64,000 bases of DNA, taken from Limanda limanda (lineage: Eukaryota > Chordata > Actinopteri > Pleuronectiformes > Pleuronectidae). Position 1 is the stretch's first letter; each line of letters starts with the position of its first letter. Under the pieces are notes generated by a model. The model ran no database searches. It was given only the letters and a program-made list of their open reading frames with translations, and had not been told where the DNA came from. Where the stretch lies: positions 28,130,900 to 28,194,899 of the forward strand of contig NC_083638.1 of assembly GCF_963576545.1 (NCBI RefSeq). Reading direction: 5' to 3'. This document shows, in pieces, positions 25,270 through 35,416 of the stretch. Position numbers and translations under genes: made by a program.

Positions 25270-28200
25270 CAACATCACTTCTTCATATTTCCTGTGATAT
25301 TAGAAGCTCTAGCTGGGGCAAAAACATATAATCCAGTTTACAATCCAGAGGGTCCATCTTTGTTGCTTATACTGTCTTGGAAGAAATCCTGATTGTAGAG
25401 CCGGGGCAGCTAATCTAGACCAAGACTTCTTAATGAACAAAATTTCAAATGCAAGCAAGAAAAGTAAATATTTGCAAAGACGGCAAACAACACGTATCTG
25501 GGAGGTTTTAAAATGTTTAAGTGTTCTCTCAAGTCTTCATTTTCATTATCAAACGGCCCCATGGGCTTTGACACTGCTTCAGGCCACTTGTGTATATATG
25601 TCCATCATTTAATATTCCTCTCCTCCTCCTCATCCTCAGTGTATTTCATTACACAGTTAAGATTCTCTGCCTTGGCTGTTGACCTGTGCACTGTGTAGCC
25701 GTTTGCGCAGGAACAAAAGCAGAAAAGATTTTAATTACGCACTTAACTGTTGGGCAGCCGTTATGAGGTTAGACTGGCTGAGAAAGGACTGTGCCAAGAA
25801 ATGCACTTTACTGTTCCATCCAGTACGCCTGGTCTTTGTTTCATGCCAGTTTGCGTTGAAAGATTTAAACTGAGTCAAGACCCATAGGAAAATGATTAGA
25901 TATTACCGCACAGTTAGACCTATTCTAGGAACCATCATACTGGCAGCTCCCACTGGCAGTAAAAGAAAGGCCTGTTTAAAAGCTGCATTTATCAATTCAA
26001 GACCACTAAGGCACAGAAGAACTCCAGCACATCCCAACATCTCACATACGTGTAAAGTTGCTAGATCAACATGTTGTGAATCCTTCGGATTTAGCTCTGT
26101 TTTGGTCCAATTCCAAAATACAAATCATATATAACAACTCAGACAGTCTAGTGTTAATCCCAGGATTAATCAACTTTTAACCTACTTCCTGTTTCCCGGG
26201 AAATATATAACAAATGACGCATTGCGTTGGCTCATGCAGGACACAGAGTCCTGTGCTAAGCTGTCAGCTACTGATAGGTGTATTGGGTGCTCTACAGTCA
26301 CTTACCAATCACAGCCCAGTCTCTCAACAAAGCCGACTCCTTAAATACGACCTCCTCCTCACTGATCCCTGCTCAGCTACACTGCCACTCATGCCCTGTT
26401 GCCGGAAACTTGCCTCCACCACCCAAGCCTCCACCTTTCAGCACTGAGTCCAAACATGTTTGTGGTAAATGCAATGGTGTTCATCTTGAACCAATGTGTC
26501 TTGCCTGCTACGCCCAAGGGGGGAAATAACAACACATGGCAGGACTAGCTAGCAAAGCCTTGTAAATAAGGCTCAAATAAAAGTAGCTTCAGACCTAGAA
26601 CATGATCAGTACATCAGTAAACTTGCTTCCAAGCAACAAACGAGTGTTTACCACCCTAGTTAAAATGGGATGAAAGAGGCATAAAAAGAAAAGTTTTGAT
26701 TTAATTTCCTCAATATGATGAAGTGAATACAGACAAGTAAGACAAACCTTTATATCTCTATCAAATAACAGGATGTTCTACTTGGTTGGAAGGTCACTAG
26801 GTGGATCATTTTGCTGAATATTTTGAAAGAATATAATATAATAGTCGTGGTATGAAGGTATATAATGTAATGTGTGGTTGTCACTGCAAATTTCCAAAAA
26901 AAGAAAGGAAAGGAAACACCCTTTAAATGTGCTTGTTGACGTGTATGTGTGTTTGGACACATGTATGTACCGTGAAAGTGAGAGTTTTAATTAAGTGTGC
27001 AGCTTGCGTGTTTATGTGTGTTAGTGAGCTGTGATGATGCAGGAGAGAGGTCCTGCTGGGGAGCATCAGCCAGGGAAAACATCTGGTCTTCATCAGACAC
27101 GATCAGGCACAGTGGTCGGGAGCAGGCTGACAGATGGTGGAGAGGTCTCTACACAATAGGGAAAGCCCACTCCCGACAACACAGGCCCCATTACCACCCA
27201 CTCACACACACACACACACTCTCATATAAACACACACACACATACCTGGAATATGCTGCCAGCACAGTGCTGTAGACATAGAAATGCGCACTTAGAGATT
27301 AATTAAATGTGCCATCAAAACTTTACAGATCACTAGGTATTAGGATATAAGATGGTTATATTCAACAAAGGGAAAAGCAACACAGTGAATCACACTGTGA
27401 CCCAATGGGCTCAATTTGAATCAGCAATACCTCTAAATACACATGAGGAGTTTTATCTTTATTAAGATTACAACAGCGGTGTAATGGACTGTTGTTTTTA
27501 ACAGGAACCACTCATATAACCATTTGTGTGTTGCAATGTTGGGCTGTGTTGATCAGAATCTGACATGACTTTGCGAGAAAACTATATCTCCTCTCTCCGT
27601 TTCCAATTTTCTGTAATTGTTGCACAGTGCGTTTTTAACGTGCATTTGGGAAACAGAACCCTGGACGTACTGAATAGCACAACAGTGGAAGCGAGAGAGA
27701 ACTTAACTTAACTCTATGAACCTGAACAGCGAGTTCCATGGGAATGGTCATAGAGGGATGGGAGGACACCTTGAAAAAGTGGCCTTAGACGATGTCCACC
27801 ACCACATATATACTGTTTATATATAGAGAGAGTATATTAATAATAATTTATGGATTTTTATTTTTAAAAAGGGGACCAAGTATTTACGAGTGTTTGCTAT
27901 TTGGTGCCGATCTCAATAAAAAAACAGGATCTAGTGAATTTGAATGTGGTTTTAACATGGAGACTGTTGGGCCTTGACATAGGTATATGTTCTCCGATTT
28001 CCTAGTTGCTAAATGCTTAAACAGAATAAGTTCATTCACTTCTCACACACACAATTATGAAGCGGCATGTGAAATAAAAATAAAACCTCCATTTATCATT
28101 AATAAAACAAATCTGCTAGTTAATATTACTCGCACTAAGGGAGAATTCAATCTTCTAAACATAAGGACTCCTAAACAAACTGAGCTGCAGGCTTCAGAGT

Positions 28201-28395
28201 TTATCTCCAATTAACACTCCGGAGCATGAAGGAGTTCTCCATCTTAAAAGATTTGTGGCAATTATCACATACAATTTCTTTGATGTCTGAACCACCAACA
28301 CCATCCACTGTCCCTGTTAGTTCAGCTGTGTGCTATTAGCTTGTCGGCTGGGTTGGTATCACCTGTCAACAACCGCTGGGTGTTTTCCTGGATCT
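25270..28395. other. Non-coding stretch, no gene recognised
   Basis: Nothing coding could be supported. A (CA)n tract lies at about 27202-27242. A GC-mixed block near 25680-25840 contains TTAATTACGC but shows no gene. Confidence 0.5.
27202..27242. repeat. Interrupted (CA)n microsatellite
   Basis: CA repeats interrupted by CTCATATAAA. Confidence 0.85.
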
Positions 28396-28399
28396 CCCA

Positions 28400-28620
28400 G
28401 CCTCCCACAAGCCTTTAAGCTTGCGCTGCTGTGAAGTGATTGATGACAGGTCAGATGCCAATGGCCTCGAAAAATTTCCAATTCTTCCACAGGGAAATTG
28501 CTCATTTCTTCACAAGTCCATTTCAATTTTTGCTACACTGCAATGTGCTAAGTTCATGCATTAGGGTGGCACCTGCATGCAAATTGTGATGAATTACAGC
28601 ATGCATTTGACAAAGTAGAA
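28400..28620. promoter_or_regulatory. Candidate enhancer-like element with PBX/MEIS-type and octamer words
   Basis: A repeat-free non-coding block. TGATTGATGACAGG at 28437-28450 combines a PBX/HOX-type site (TGATTGAT) with a MEIS/PREP-type TGACAG. An octamer ATGCAAAT lies at 28577-28584. These motif meanings are established for the TALE-homeodomain and POU families; activity here is inference. Confidence 0.3.
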
Positions 28621-28629
28621 AAATATATA

Positions 28630-29985
28630 TATATTAATTTGTGTTACTTTATTGTTTGCTTGTTTCTCATGCATGGCTCGTCAAGGGGGGTATCGTTGCA
28701 AAGTAATATAAAAGTAAGGCGGGCGTGACACTCTTATTTAACCACCTCACTCCCTCTCTCGCAGTTTCTACACCACTAAAACTGCCACTGTGACATTGTC
28801 GAGGGCTTGTTTTTTAAGTCCCTCTGCCTTTTTAAAATACAGAAATGGTATCCTATTTGCTGCGGTGCGGGCTTCAAAGAGGTTATTTGTCATCATACAG
28901 ATTTATGCTGTCATTCAGGGACATTTATATCACTTTAAGCTCTTTGGGTGTTCCAGCTCTGGTGCTGGGCAGACAATCCCGCTCAGACCCGAGCCTCTCG
29001 CTGTTTCATTTTGCCCCTTTTTTTTGTATTTCTCCCCTCCACCAACGGGGAGTGAAACTGTAATGATTGTTACTGCTTCAAAGAGCTCATGTCGCGGCAG
29101 TACTAAAACAAAGTGGGATCTGGTTGGATGAGTGTGCCCAGGCTTTAGCTGGAGAGACGCTCTTTTGGTTCAGGTTTGATGCCAACACAATGAATCAGTT
29201 CAGTTTAACAAGCACAACATAGGGCATTTAACATGTTGATGAAAGACTGAGGTCAAAGGTGTTTGAGAGAATGCACAATGGAATATCAATTTATATACAT
29301 TTATTTTTATGTTATCAATACTGTATACTTCCAGAGTTGAAGGCATGCTGTGTGCTTTGGTTGCATCCAGCTGCTGAAACTTCTAAAGGACCCTCACATG
29401 CAGTAAGCATGTGAAGGTCTGATCTGAAAAGATCCTGAGCCTCTATTCTACTGATGCTCTGATGGTGCCGAATTGATTTTTGACAGCCTGCCAGTAGACT
29501 TCCTGTCATTTTCATTCACCGCCTGAAAGCTAGAAAACATGAAAAGAAGAACAGCTGAATTGGACTTGAATGCATATTCCCATTTTTTTGTGCTGCATTG
29601 AGTTCCTCTGAAATGTAAAGTGTTTTCACAGAAATATTCTTTTTATGACTTCCAAGGCCAAACATGAACGAGAAGCACGGTGGGGCGGGCGGCGGCAGAG
29701 CGTCGCGGGGGGGGCGACACGGACACAAAAACTTAAAGGAATCATGATGTTAATGTGTTTCTTTTAATGATTTTGAACTGTACATTGGATTTCTGACCGG
29801 CGCTGACAGGCTATTCTGTGATGCTCAGACGTCATGTGTTTGTCCAGTTTGTCCTTTCTGTAGGACTGGCAGGGAGACTTTATAAGTGGCCGGCTCTGGT
29901 TTCCTCTCACAACTGCCTGTTTATGCTGTCTACATGTTTGACAGAACATTCCTAAAACCAAAAAGAAAACGGAATCCCCTATTCA
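28630..29985. other. Non-coding stretch, nothing recognised
   Basis: No gene recognised. There is a short GC-rich patch at about 29680-29725 with a run of eight G, and no transposon ends. Confidence 0.5.
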
Positions 29986-30002
29986 TTCTCTATAAACTGT
30001 AA

Positions 30003-30080
30003 TTTATCTATCTATCTATCTGGCTATCTATTTATTTATGCATGCATGTATATATGCATGTATGTTATGTATGTATTTAC
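30003..30080. repeat. (ATCT)n followed by TGTA/TGCA-rich microsatellite
   Basis: ATCT tetranucleotides are followed by TTTA, TGCA and TGTA tetramers; the array is imperfect. Confidence 0.8.
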
Positions 30081-30463
30081 TGACTTCCATAAGTAACCTG
30101 GATTGCCTGAATCCAGAAACATTTTTGGATCCGGTACTTATGTTTATCGCGTCCACACGAAGCCCTGTCATGAAAAAACGGAAACGCTGGAGTGGAGTGG
30201 TTGAAATCACTGTAAAGACGTTATGGAGCATGCGCATAAAGTGAAAGAAGACTAAAGTCGAGATCCTACTAGCAATCTTCCCATCACGACTTCTCTACCA
30301 CCTGAAATCACTGTTAACATGGCAATCAAACAGGACTAGTTAGAATCAAGCACTTCGTCATAACCCTCGTTTGTGTTAAGTTACCGTTTTCAAACTTCCG
30401 TCAATAATAAAAAAAATTCGCGTCAGATTTGCTGGTTTTGAACAATGGTCCGATGAAAATAGA

Positions 30464-30907
30464 TTAGACAGTGATAGAAGGAAGTGACGCAGCGGGGTTA
30501 ATAAGGGTTAAGGCTGAGGTTGCGAGGCGAGGTGCGTTCACGGTTAAATACAACAAGCGGAGAAAGCAGAATCGCGGGCTGCCCGGCGCTGAGAAATGCA
30601 CGTCCCGTGAGAACAGCCAGGCGTCCGGACAAAGATCAGTCTTGTACAACCAGGGGGAGTATTTCCCCTCTGACAGCCAAGCTGGGTCAGAACCTGTCAT
30701 CCGGTGGTGACTGAGCAGATTCTTGTCTGGGGCAGGGCGTGCAACACGTGGGCTCTTCTCTGAACTCGGACCCGGAGCAGGAGAGCTCCTCCGGCTGCTA
30801 CTCGCAGGAGAGTGGATGTTACCATCTCCACCTGGGAGCGTTTAAAAAACGTGGATATTTTTAACTGCTTCTCAGGTGGTTCATGCGACATGTTTTCAGA
30901 TGGATGC
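30464..30907 (-). pseudogene. Possible transposase-like N-terminal remnant (short frames with a PIP-box-like motif)
   Basis: On the minus strand an ATG at about 30891-30889 opens MSHEPPEKQLKISTFFKR. Here Q-x-x-I-x-x-F-F followed by K-R fits the PCNA-interacting (PIP) box pattern. CAG|GTGGAG follows and could be a splice donor. Past that point the frame continues only as basic, low-information sequence to about 30697. In the neighbouring frame a Ser/Pro-rich run leads into a frame from 30700 to 30464 containing D-P-A-W-L and S-P-W-L. A Lys/Gln-rich start ending in S-F-F, a Ser/Pro linker and then a W-L..PWL block is the layout of several domesticated or transposon-borne hAT-like proteins, so a broken copy of such a gene is my best guess. 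A genuine first exon of a PCNA-binding host protein cannot be excluded. No downstream domain is found. Confidence 0.3.
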
Positions 30908-31070
30908 TCTCTGTCCGCTGGTGGGAGGTTGCTCACCTGTGTGTGCGCGCACGTGTCAGTGTGTGCGCGCATCTGGATGGAACTCCGCCGTGCGCGATAC
31001 AGAGAGCAGAGGAGAACTCTAAACGCGCGACCATGTCGAGACAGAAATGCAAGCTATAGACCTGTTTAAT
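30470..31070. promoter_or_regulatory. CpG-rich island-like segment
   Basis: CG dinucleotides are visibly far more frequent than in the flanking tens of kilobases (for example 'gcgaggcgaggtgcg', 'gtgtgcgcgcacgtg', 'actccgccgtgcgcg'). The sequence is repeat-free and just upstream of a solo LTR. It could be a promoter island, or the 5' end of an unrecognised DNA transposon gene on the minus strand. No TATA box or transcript evidence can be seen. Confidence 0.4.
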
Positions 31071-31248
31071 AGGAAATGTAACCTTAAAATGATTTATGTA
31101 GAGATCTGGCGCTATATTAAAAGTGTCACAGTCTGCTCATCTCCTGTCTGCTGGTATTTTTCCACTCCTCTGTCTCTGCTCCACTCTACCTGTTAGCCAC
31201 GCCCCCTCATCAGGCCAACTCTCCACACCTGTGACAGCCCTGGCTGCA

Positions 31249-31254
31249 TATAAG
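31249..31254 (+). promoter_or_regulatory. TATA-like box of the solo LTR
   Basis: TATAAG in 'gctgcatataagcctgctc', 125 bases into the LTR, where U3 promoters usually sit. Confidence 0.5.
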
Positions 31255-31326
31255 CCTGCTCCTGTCTCTGCTTCAGTGCCAGATTGTCTTGCGTAAATGC
31301 CTGACCTCCAGCATTTCTCTCTCCGG

Positions 31327-31412
31327 CCTGCTACCTGCTATCTGCCTGCTATCTGCCTGCTACTGGCTTGCTACCTGCTTGCTACCTGCTCCGGCCTGCT
31401 ACACAGCTCACC
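31327..31412 (+). repeat. Short tandem repeat inside the LTR (CTGCTACCTG words)
   Basis: Repeated GCCTGCTA, CCTGCTATCT and TGCTACCTGC words with a period near 11 bases. They lie downstream of the TATA box, within what would be the transcribed part of the LTR. Confidence 0.7.
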
Positions 31413-31568
31413 ACTGAACCTGTCTGCATCTAGGTAATCCTCCTGCTGTGGACCTTGCCTCCACTCAGCAACACCAGACTCACTCCTTGCCAGATCTCGC
31501 TGAAGATCACTGGGAACAAAGACTTTTCACCCTGCCACTGTTAAGAACTGTTTAAGACTGCAGTGAAA

Positions 31569-31574
31569 AATAAA
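31569..31574 (+). terminator. Polyadenylation signal AATAAA of the solo LTR
   Basis: AATAAA lies 64 bases before the LTR end, in the orientation of the TATA box. Confidence 0.6.
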
Positions 31575-31649
31575 GTTCATTACCAATTAAGATCTCGTCT
31601 GCCTGTGCTGCATTTGGGTCCTCACCATACCCGTGACAAAAAGATACAA

Positions 31650-33110
31650 AATAATTAACTTGACTTTCCAGGGGGGGCGGGAGGTCCTGGATCCAGTTTA
31701 CTGGAAAGCTGGGGTAGTGATGTAAGTAGGTTCCTGCCAATTTATTAGAAGGTGTGTCACTGTTTGGCAGATTTTATCTGTTTGTTGTGCCTGTTGTATT
31801 TCTTCCAGCCATTTGTCTGTAGCAAGGAGGGCAGACACAACAGCTCACAAACACATGGACAACTTTTTCCAGTTGTAGGTCATCAGAGGATGGAGGTTCA
31901 CTCAGGGGAGCTCTTGAAAACATGTCTGCAATGATGACATTTTTTTCCTGGGAAATTGACCGCATTGTAGTCATACCTTAAAGAGTCTCAGACAAAACCT
32001 CAGAACTGTAAGTGGCAGATCCTCCAAACATCTGGTGCTAAACAATAGGACCGGAGCTTTTGGACTGTCAGAAGTGTGAAATGTAAACCCTGTCGGTAAG
32101 AGGTTAGTCTTTCACATGCCCACGTTACAGCTAGTGCTTCTTTCTCTATCTGCATGTAATGCTTCTTTGTATCGGTCAGCCTCTTGAGATGTATGTCACA
32201 GGTTGCCACGAGTCATCTCTCTGTTTCTGTGTGAGAACAGTACCTATTCCATATGATGATGCATCTGCTGCTACCTTCATCTCTGCTGAGTTTGAATACT
32301 GAGTGAATACTGAACTGCCTTAGCTGATCTTTCATCTGTCTGTTGAGGTTCTCCCCAAACCGTCTAATCTTTCCCTCTAAGTAGGTCTTTCAGTGGCAAA
32401 AAGACTGTAAGCAGCTGTGGCACAAATTTGGCCAAATAGTCTGCACATCTTGTAGGATTGCTTTAACCTTGTCTGGATCTGGATCAAAGCCTGTTGCAGA
32501 AACCTGGTGGCCAACAAATACTATGTACTTCGTGGAAAACTTCTCATTCAGAGTAAGGCCTTCGTCCTGCTTCTTCTGTAGCACACAATGTAGTTGTTGG
32601 TCCTGTTCCGGTCTGTTCCTTCAATACACCAACACGTTGTCTGCATGACTTTACACGCCAAAGGGTAGGCAGTATCCCAAAAGGAGTGATGAAGGAAGTG
32701 AGAGGTCGTGAGTCTTGTGTTAACAGAATTGGCCCAAATCCAGTTCAAGCATCCAGTTTTGCATCAGACATCATGGCAAGGGTTTGGTCTACAGCCAGTA
32801 GAATATCGCCCTACCTCTTTACCGCTGGATTTAGTGTTGTGAGGTCCACACAGATCCTTAGTTTTTCTTTCTTTTGTTTTGGAAAAACAACCATTCCAGA
32901 ACGCCACGCTGTTGGTTCAGTCGCTTGACTCCTGACTTACTGATGTACTTTTTCTCTCGGAGGTAGCTGAACCCATGAACTGCTGGATATGCTGCCTTGA
33001 AGTCTGACTCAGCCTGTGTCAGTGTCACTTCATCTGCCCTTTAAACCAGTCCCATGGCCTCTATGGCTGGGAGGCCAAGTCGTGGTGTCAGTCCTGTCAC
33101 AACATACACA
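31650..33110 (-). pseudogene. Decayed Ty3/Gypsy retrotransposon pol remnant
   Basis: Reading the minus strand from 33110 downwards, order-preserving fragments of a Gypsy polyprotein appear in shifting frames. The tail of the protease region ends in 'G-L-P-A-I-E-A-M-G-L' (about 33100-33040). A reverse-transcriptase entry follows with R-I-C-V-D-L (about 32860) and then S-F-I-T-P-F-G (about 32690). Next is a connection segment with F-x-G-H-x-x-S-A-T-G-x-x-P-D-P-D-K-V-K-A-I (about 32535-32455). The RNase H start has Y-x-Q-I-E-K-E-A-L-A-V-T-W-A-C-E-R (about 32170-32110), and A-D-x-x-S-R-A-P-L closes it (about 31930-31900). The expected Y-x-D-D catalytic block is missing, apparently deleted near 32640, and stops and frameshifts separate every fragment. 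No integrase or flanking LTR of its own was found. The element cannot move by itself. The upstream gag and protease end is cut off exactly where the hAT terminus begins. Confidence 0.85.
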
Positions 33111-33212
33111 TAGGGATGGGTATCGTTTGGTTTTTATCCGATACCGGTTCCTAACCGATACTTTTAAAACGATACCGGTGCCTAAACGATACCTGAACCG
33201 ATACTTTTTTTT
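33111..33212 (-). repeat. hAT terminus and subterminal CGATACC repeats
   Basis: After TAGGGATGGGTATCG, the words CCGATACCGGTTCC, AACCGATAC, ACGATACCGGTGCC, AACGATACC and AACCGATAC follow within 80 bases, in mixed orientations. Such subterminal motif clusters are the binding sites of hAT transposases. Confidence 0.75.
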
Positions 33213-33282
33213 TTTTAAAGTGCACAAAACGCTTGAAGACATTTAAGAAAGGCTTTGTTCATTGCAAAAAGTAGAAAAATAA

Positions 33283-33456
33283 ATACAAAACACTTTTTAA
33301 CTTAAAACTATGAACAATATATATTAACAAAAGTTCACACTAAACCTCAAATAAATAAAAATGAATACAAAACACTTTAACTTAAAACTATGAACAATAT
33401 ATATTAACAAAAGTTCACACAAAACTTAAATAAATAAAAATAGATACAAAACACAC
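33283..33456. repeat. Tandem repeat, 82- and 79-base units (two copies plus a start)
   Basis: ATACAAAACAC begins units at 33283, 33365 and 33444. Both full units contain 'aacttaaaactatgaacaat', 'atatattaacaaaagttcac' and 'aaataaataaaaat'. They lie between the transposase stop and the subterminal repeats, in the element's 3' untranslated part. Confidence 0.85.
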
Positions 33457-34500
33457 ACACTCTGTTTACTCACACACTACATACTTCGACATACTTCAGC
33501 AATTCTTTTGCAGAAATATGAGCATATTTGCCTTCTCCGGCAAAATACGACACCTTTCCTGACTAATCGCATGACCTGCACAGGAGAAAACCCTCTCAGA
33601 TGGTGTCGATGAGGCCTGTACACACAGGTATGTGTCTGAAAGTACAGAGCCTTAGCACGCTTGGCAAGAAAAATACATAAAAGTAGTGTTAAGACAAACA
33701 TGCTTCAAAAGAAATTCATTCATTTGAGATGTTACATGTTTCTCTACCTTGTCCTCATAGTCATCCGATATATCTTCCTCAATGTCTTTATCTTGAAGGC
33801 CCTCCATTGGAATCTGTAGTAACAATTTTGCACATATAAATAGCAATACTTCATCATAGAAACTGTAACAGGCTGCTATGGGAAACAAAGATGAGCATAA
33901 AAGGCATGGGCACACGTGGTAAACAAGGATGAGCATAAAATACCTGTTCTGTTGCACTGCCAACTGCTGCTTTCTCCAGCCTGTCCCAGGCATCAGCAAC
34001 AGCACACACAAGTCTGCCCTTGAAGCGAGGGTCCATCAAAGTGGCCTCCTGGAGGAAGTTCTGAATGTCTTCATCCTGTAATGAAAACATGACAAACTAT
34101 TTAGTGTCTAACTGTAAAAACTATATGGTTTGCCCTCTTTCTTTGTAAGCATAGGCTCTGAATGGAAATGGAAAATACCTGGTATCGTTTTTTCAGATCT
34201 CCTCAGACTTTCTCTTTTATAGTACTGGTAAACGCAGTGTCCTCTTCAGCCACCTTCAAATGCACATCCAGCTTGGTCAGGATGGGGAGAATTTGGCCAC
34301 ATGTGGGGGACCTCGCACTTGATACACAGAGGGTTGAGGTGTATAGCAGCCTCATGATGTTGATGTAGCAGGTATGGGAATGGTTGTTTAATTTCACCAG
34401 AAATCCCTGTTTTTGTACATAATTGATTTTGTATTGCGTGTGTTTGGCGACCCCTGTAGGTCGCGAGTGGTTATTGTATTCATTTTCACCTGTCTCGCCA

Positions 34501-34958
34501 GAATGTTCTGGATGTGAGAGACACGGTATGTATAATGCACAGCGCGACACAAATGTGTAAAGTTCATAGTTTAAGTTATCTGTAAGTTGTCTAGAATGTT
34601 TAATCTGTTTTATAAGATTGTATTAGTCAAGTTGCTTTATGTTTTGATGGTTCATTTTCATTCTTTAATTAGTTCAGTGTGTTTTTAGTTCAGAGTGTTT
34701 TAGCAAGGAAATTAATCATGTGCGTAAGTGTCCGCCATTTTAGTTTCTTGAAGAGTGCCTTTTTAGCTTCTTTTTATGTTAGGCATGTGACTGACGCTGT
34801 TGTACTGTGATCTGAACAGGTATGTTTTGTTGTATAGTATTTTTGTTATTATATTTATACTTTTGATAAGATGTGAATTATTTTGAGATTTATTTAGAAT
34901 GTTTTGGATGTGAGAGACACGGCATGTGACTGACGCTGTTGTACTGTGATCTGAACAG
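34501..34958 (+). repeat. Internal duplication within the solo LTR, one copy split
   Basis: A continuous 62-base block at 34897-34958 (GAATGTTTTGGATGTGAGAG at its start, TGATCTGAACAG at its end) occurs earlier in two pieces: its first 31 bases at 34501-34531 and its last 38 bases at 34782-34819. The pieces are separated by about 250 bases and share the short overlap GGYATGT. Confidence 0.85.
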
Positions 34959-34966
34959 AGACGAAA

Positions 34967-34972
34967 AATAAA
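34967..34972 (+). terminator. Polyadenylation signal AATAAA of the second solo LTR
   Basis: AATAAA in 'acgaaaaataaaggtccc', 87 bases from the LTR end. Confidence 0.6.
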
Positions 34973-35416
34973 GGTCCCGTTTCCAAAAGAACACGTTCCG
35001 GTCCTTCAATCTACTAGACACAACGCAGGTTTCACCACGCATGAGAGAGACCGGTTACATTGACAAACTCCTCTGCTTTCTGGAAGTCTTCAGAAGTGAG
35101 CCTTTCCAGTCTGGGGTTAACAAGAAGACATGAAGATAATAATAAATATCAACTATTATTATGTTGTTACTCATTGTTTTACAACTGATCTTCTTATCCA
35201 CCAACTCACCTGTCTTTCTCCATTGGCTTCCTGAGTCGTGGGTCCAGTGCTGCTGCCTGGATGGCCGGGTACTGCTCCATAAACATCCAGAATCACGTTG
35301 TGTTCTGGCAGACCTAAAACACAAAAAAACATTTTTATTTACAATCTACACTGCTGAAGATGTTTGAAACAAACATATATTTGTTTTGATTAATAAGGCT
35401 ACGCTACTTAACTTAC

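Larger units (their letters stand above)
31124..31638 (+). mobile_element. Solo LTR (Ty3/Gypsy-like), complete with target duplication
   Basis: The 515-base unit begins TGTCAC and ends GTGACA. These are perfect short inverted ends, and TG...CA is the LTR hallmark. The direct repeat AAAAG lies immediately outside both ends (31119-31123 and 31639-31643), a 5-base target duplication. Inside are a TATAAG box at 31249-31254 after a GC-rich 'cacctgtgacagcc' region, and AATAAA at 31569-31574 close to the 3' end, so it is in plus orientation. Internal pyrimidine-rich tandem words occupy 31327-31412. No second copy of the LTR and no internal coding region lies next to it, so it is best explained by LTR-LTR recombination. 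The Gypsy pol that follows is on the opposite strand and belongs to a different insertion. Confidence 0.82.
34364..35059 (+). mobile_element. Solo LTR inserted in the hAT transposase exon
   Basis: The 696-base unit begins TGTAGC and ends GTTACA, the TG...CA ends of an LTR. The 4 bases TTGA flank both sides (34360-34363 and 35060-35063). Removing the unit and one TTGA rejoins the transposase reading frame (F-V-N-I-M-R-L-L-Y), so the boundaries are exact. AATAAA at 34967-34972 lies 87 bases before the end, giving plus orientation, opposite to the transposase. A 4-base duplication is typical of gammaretrovirus-like and some Gypsy integrases; the family was not identified. There is no internal region, so it is a recombined solo LTR. 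Confidence 0.88.

Noticed and set aside
33283..33456. CRISPR-like repeat array
   Set aside because: Only two and a fraction long units with no unique spacers; it is a tandem duplication in the hAT 3' untranslated region. No array anywhere in the window fits CRISPR spacing.
31124..35059. The two LTRs as the paired ends of one retrotransposon
   Set aside because: Lengths (515 and 696), ends (TGTCAC and TGTAGC), internal text and target duplications (AAAAG and TTGA) all differ, and the pol between them is on the opposite strand and separated by an hAT element.
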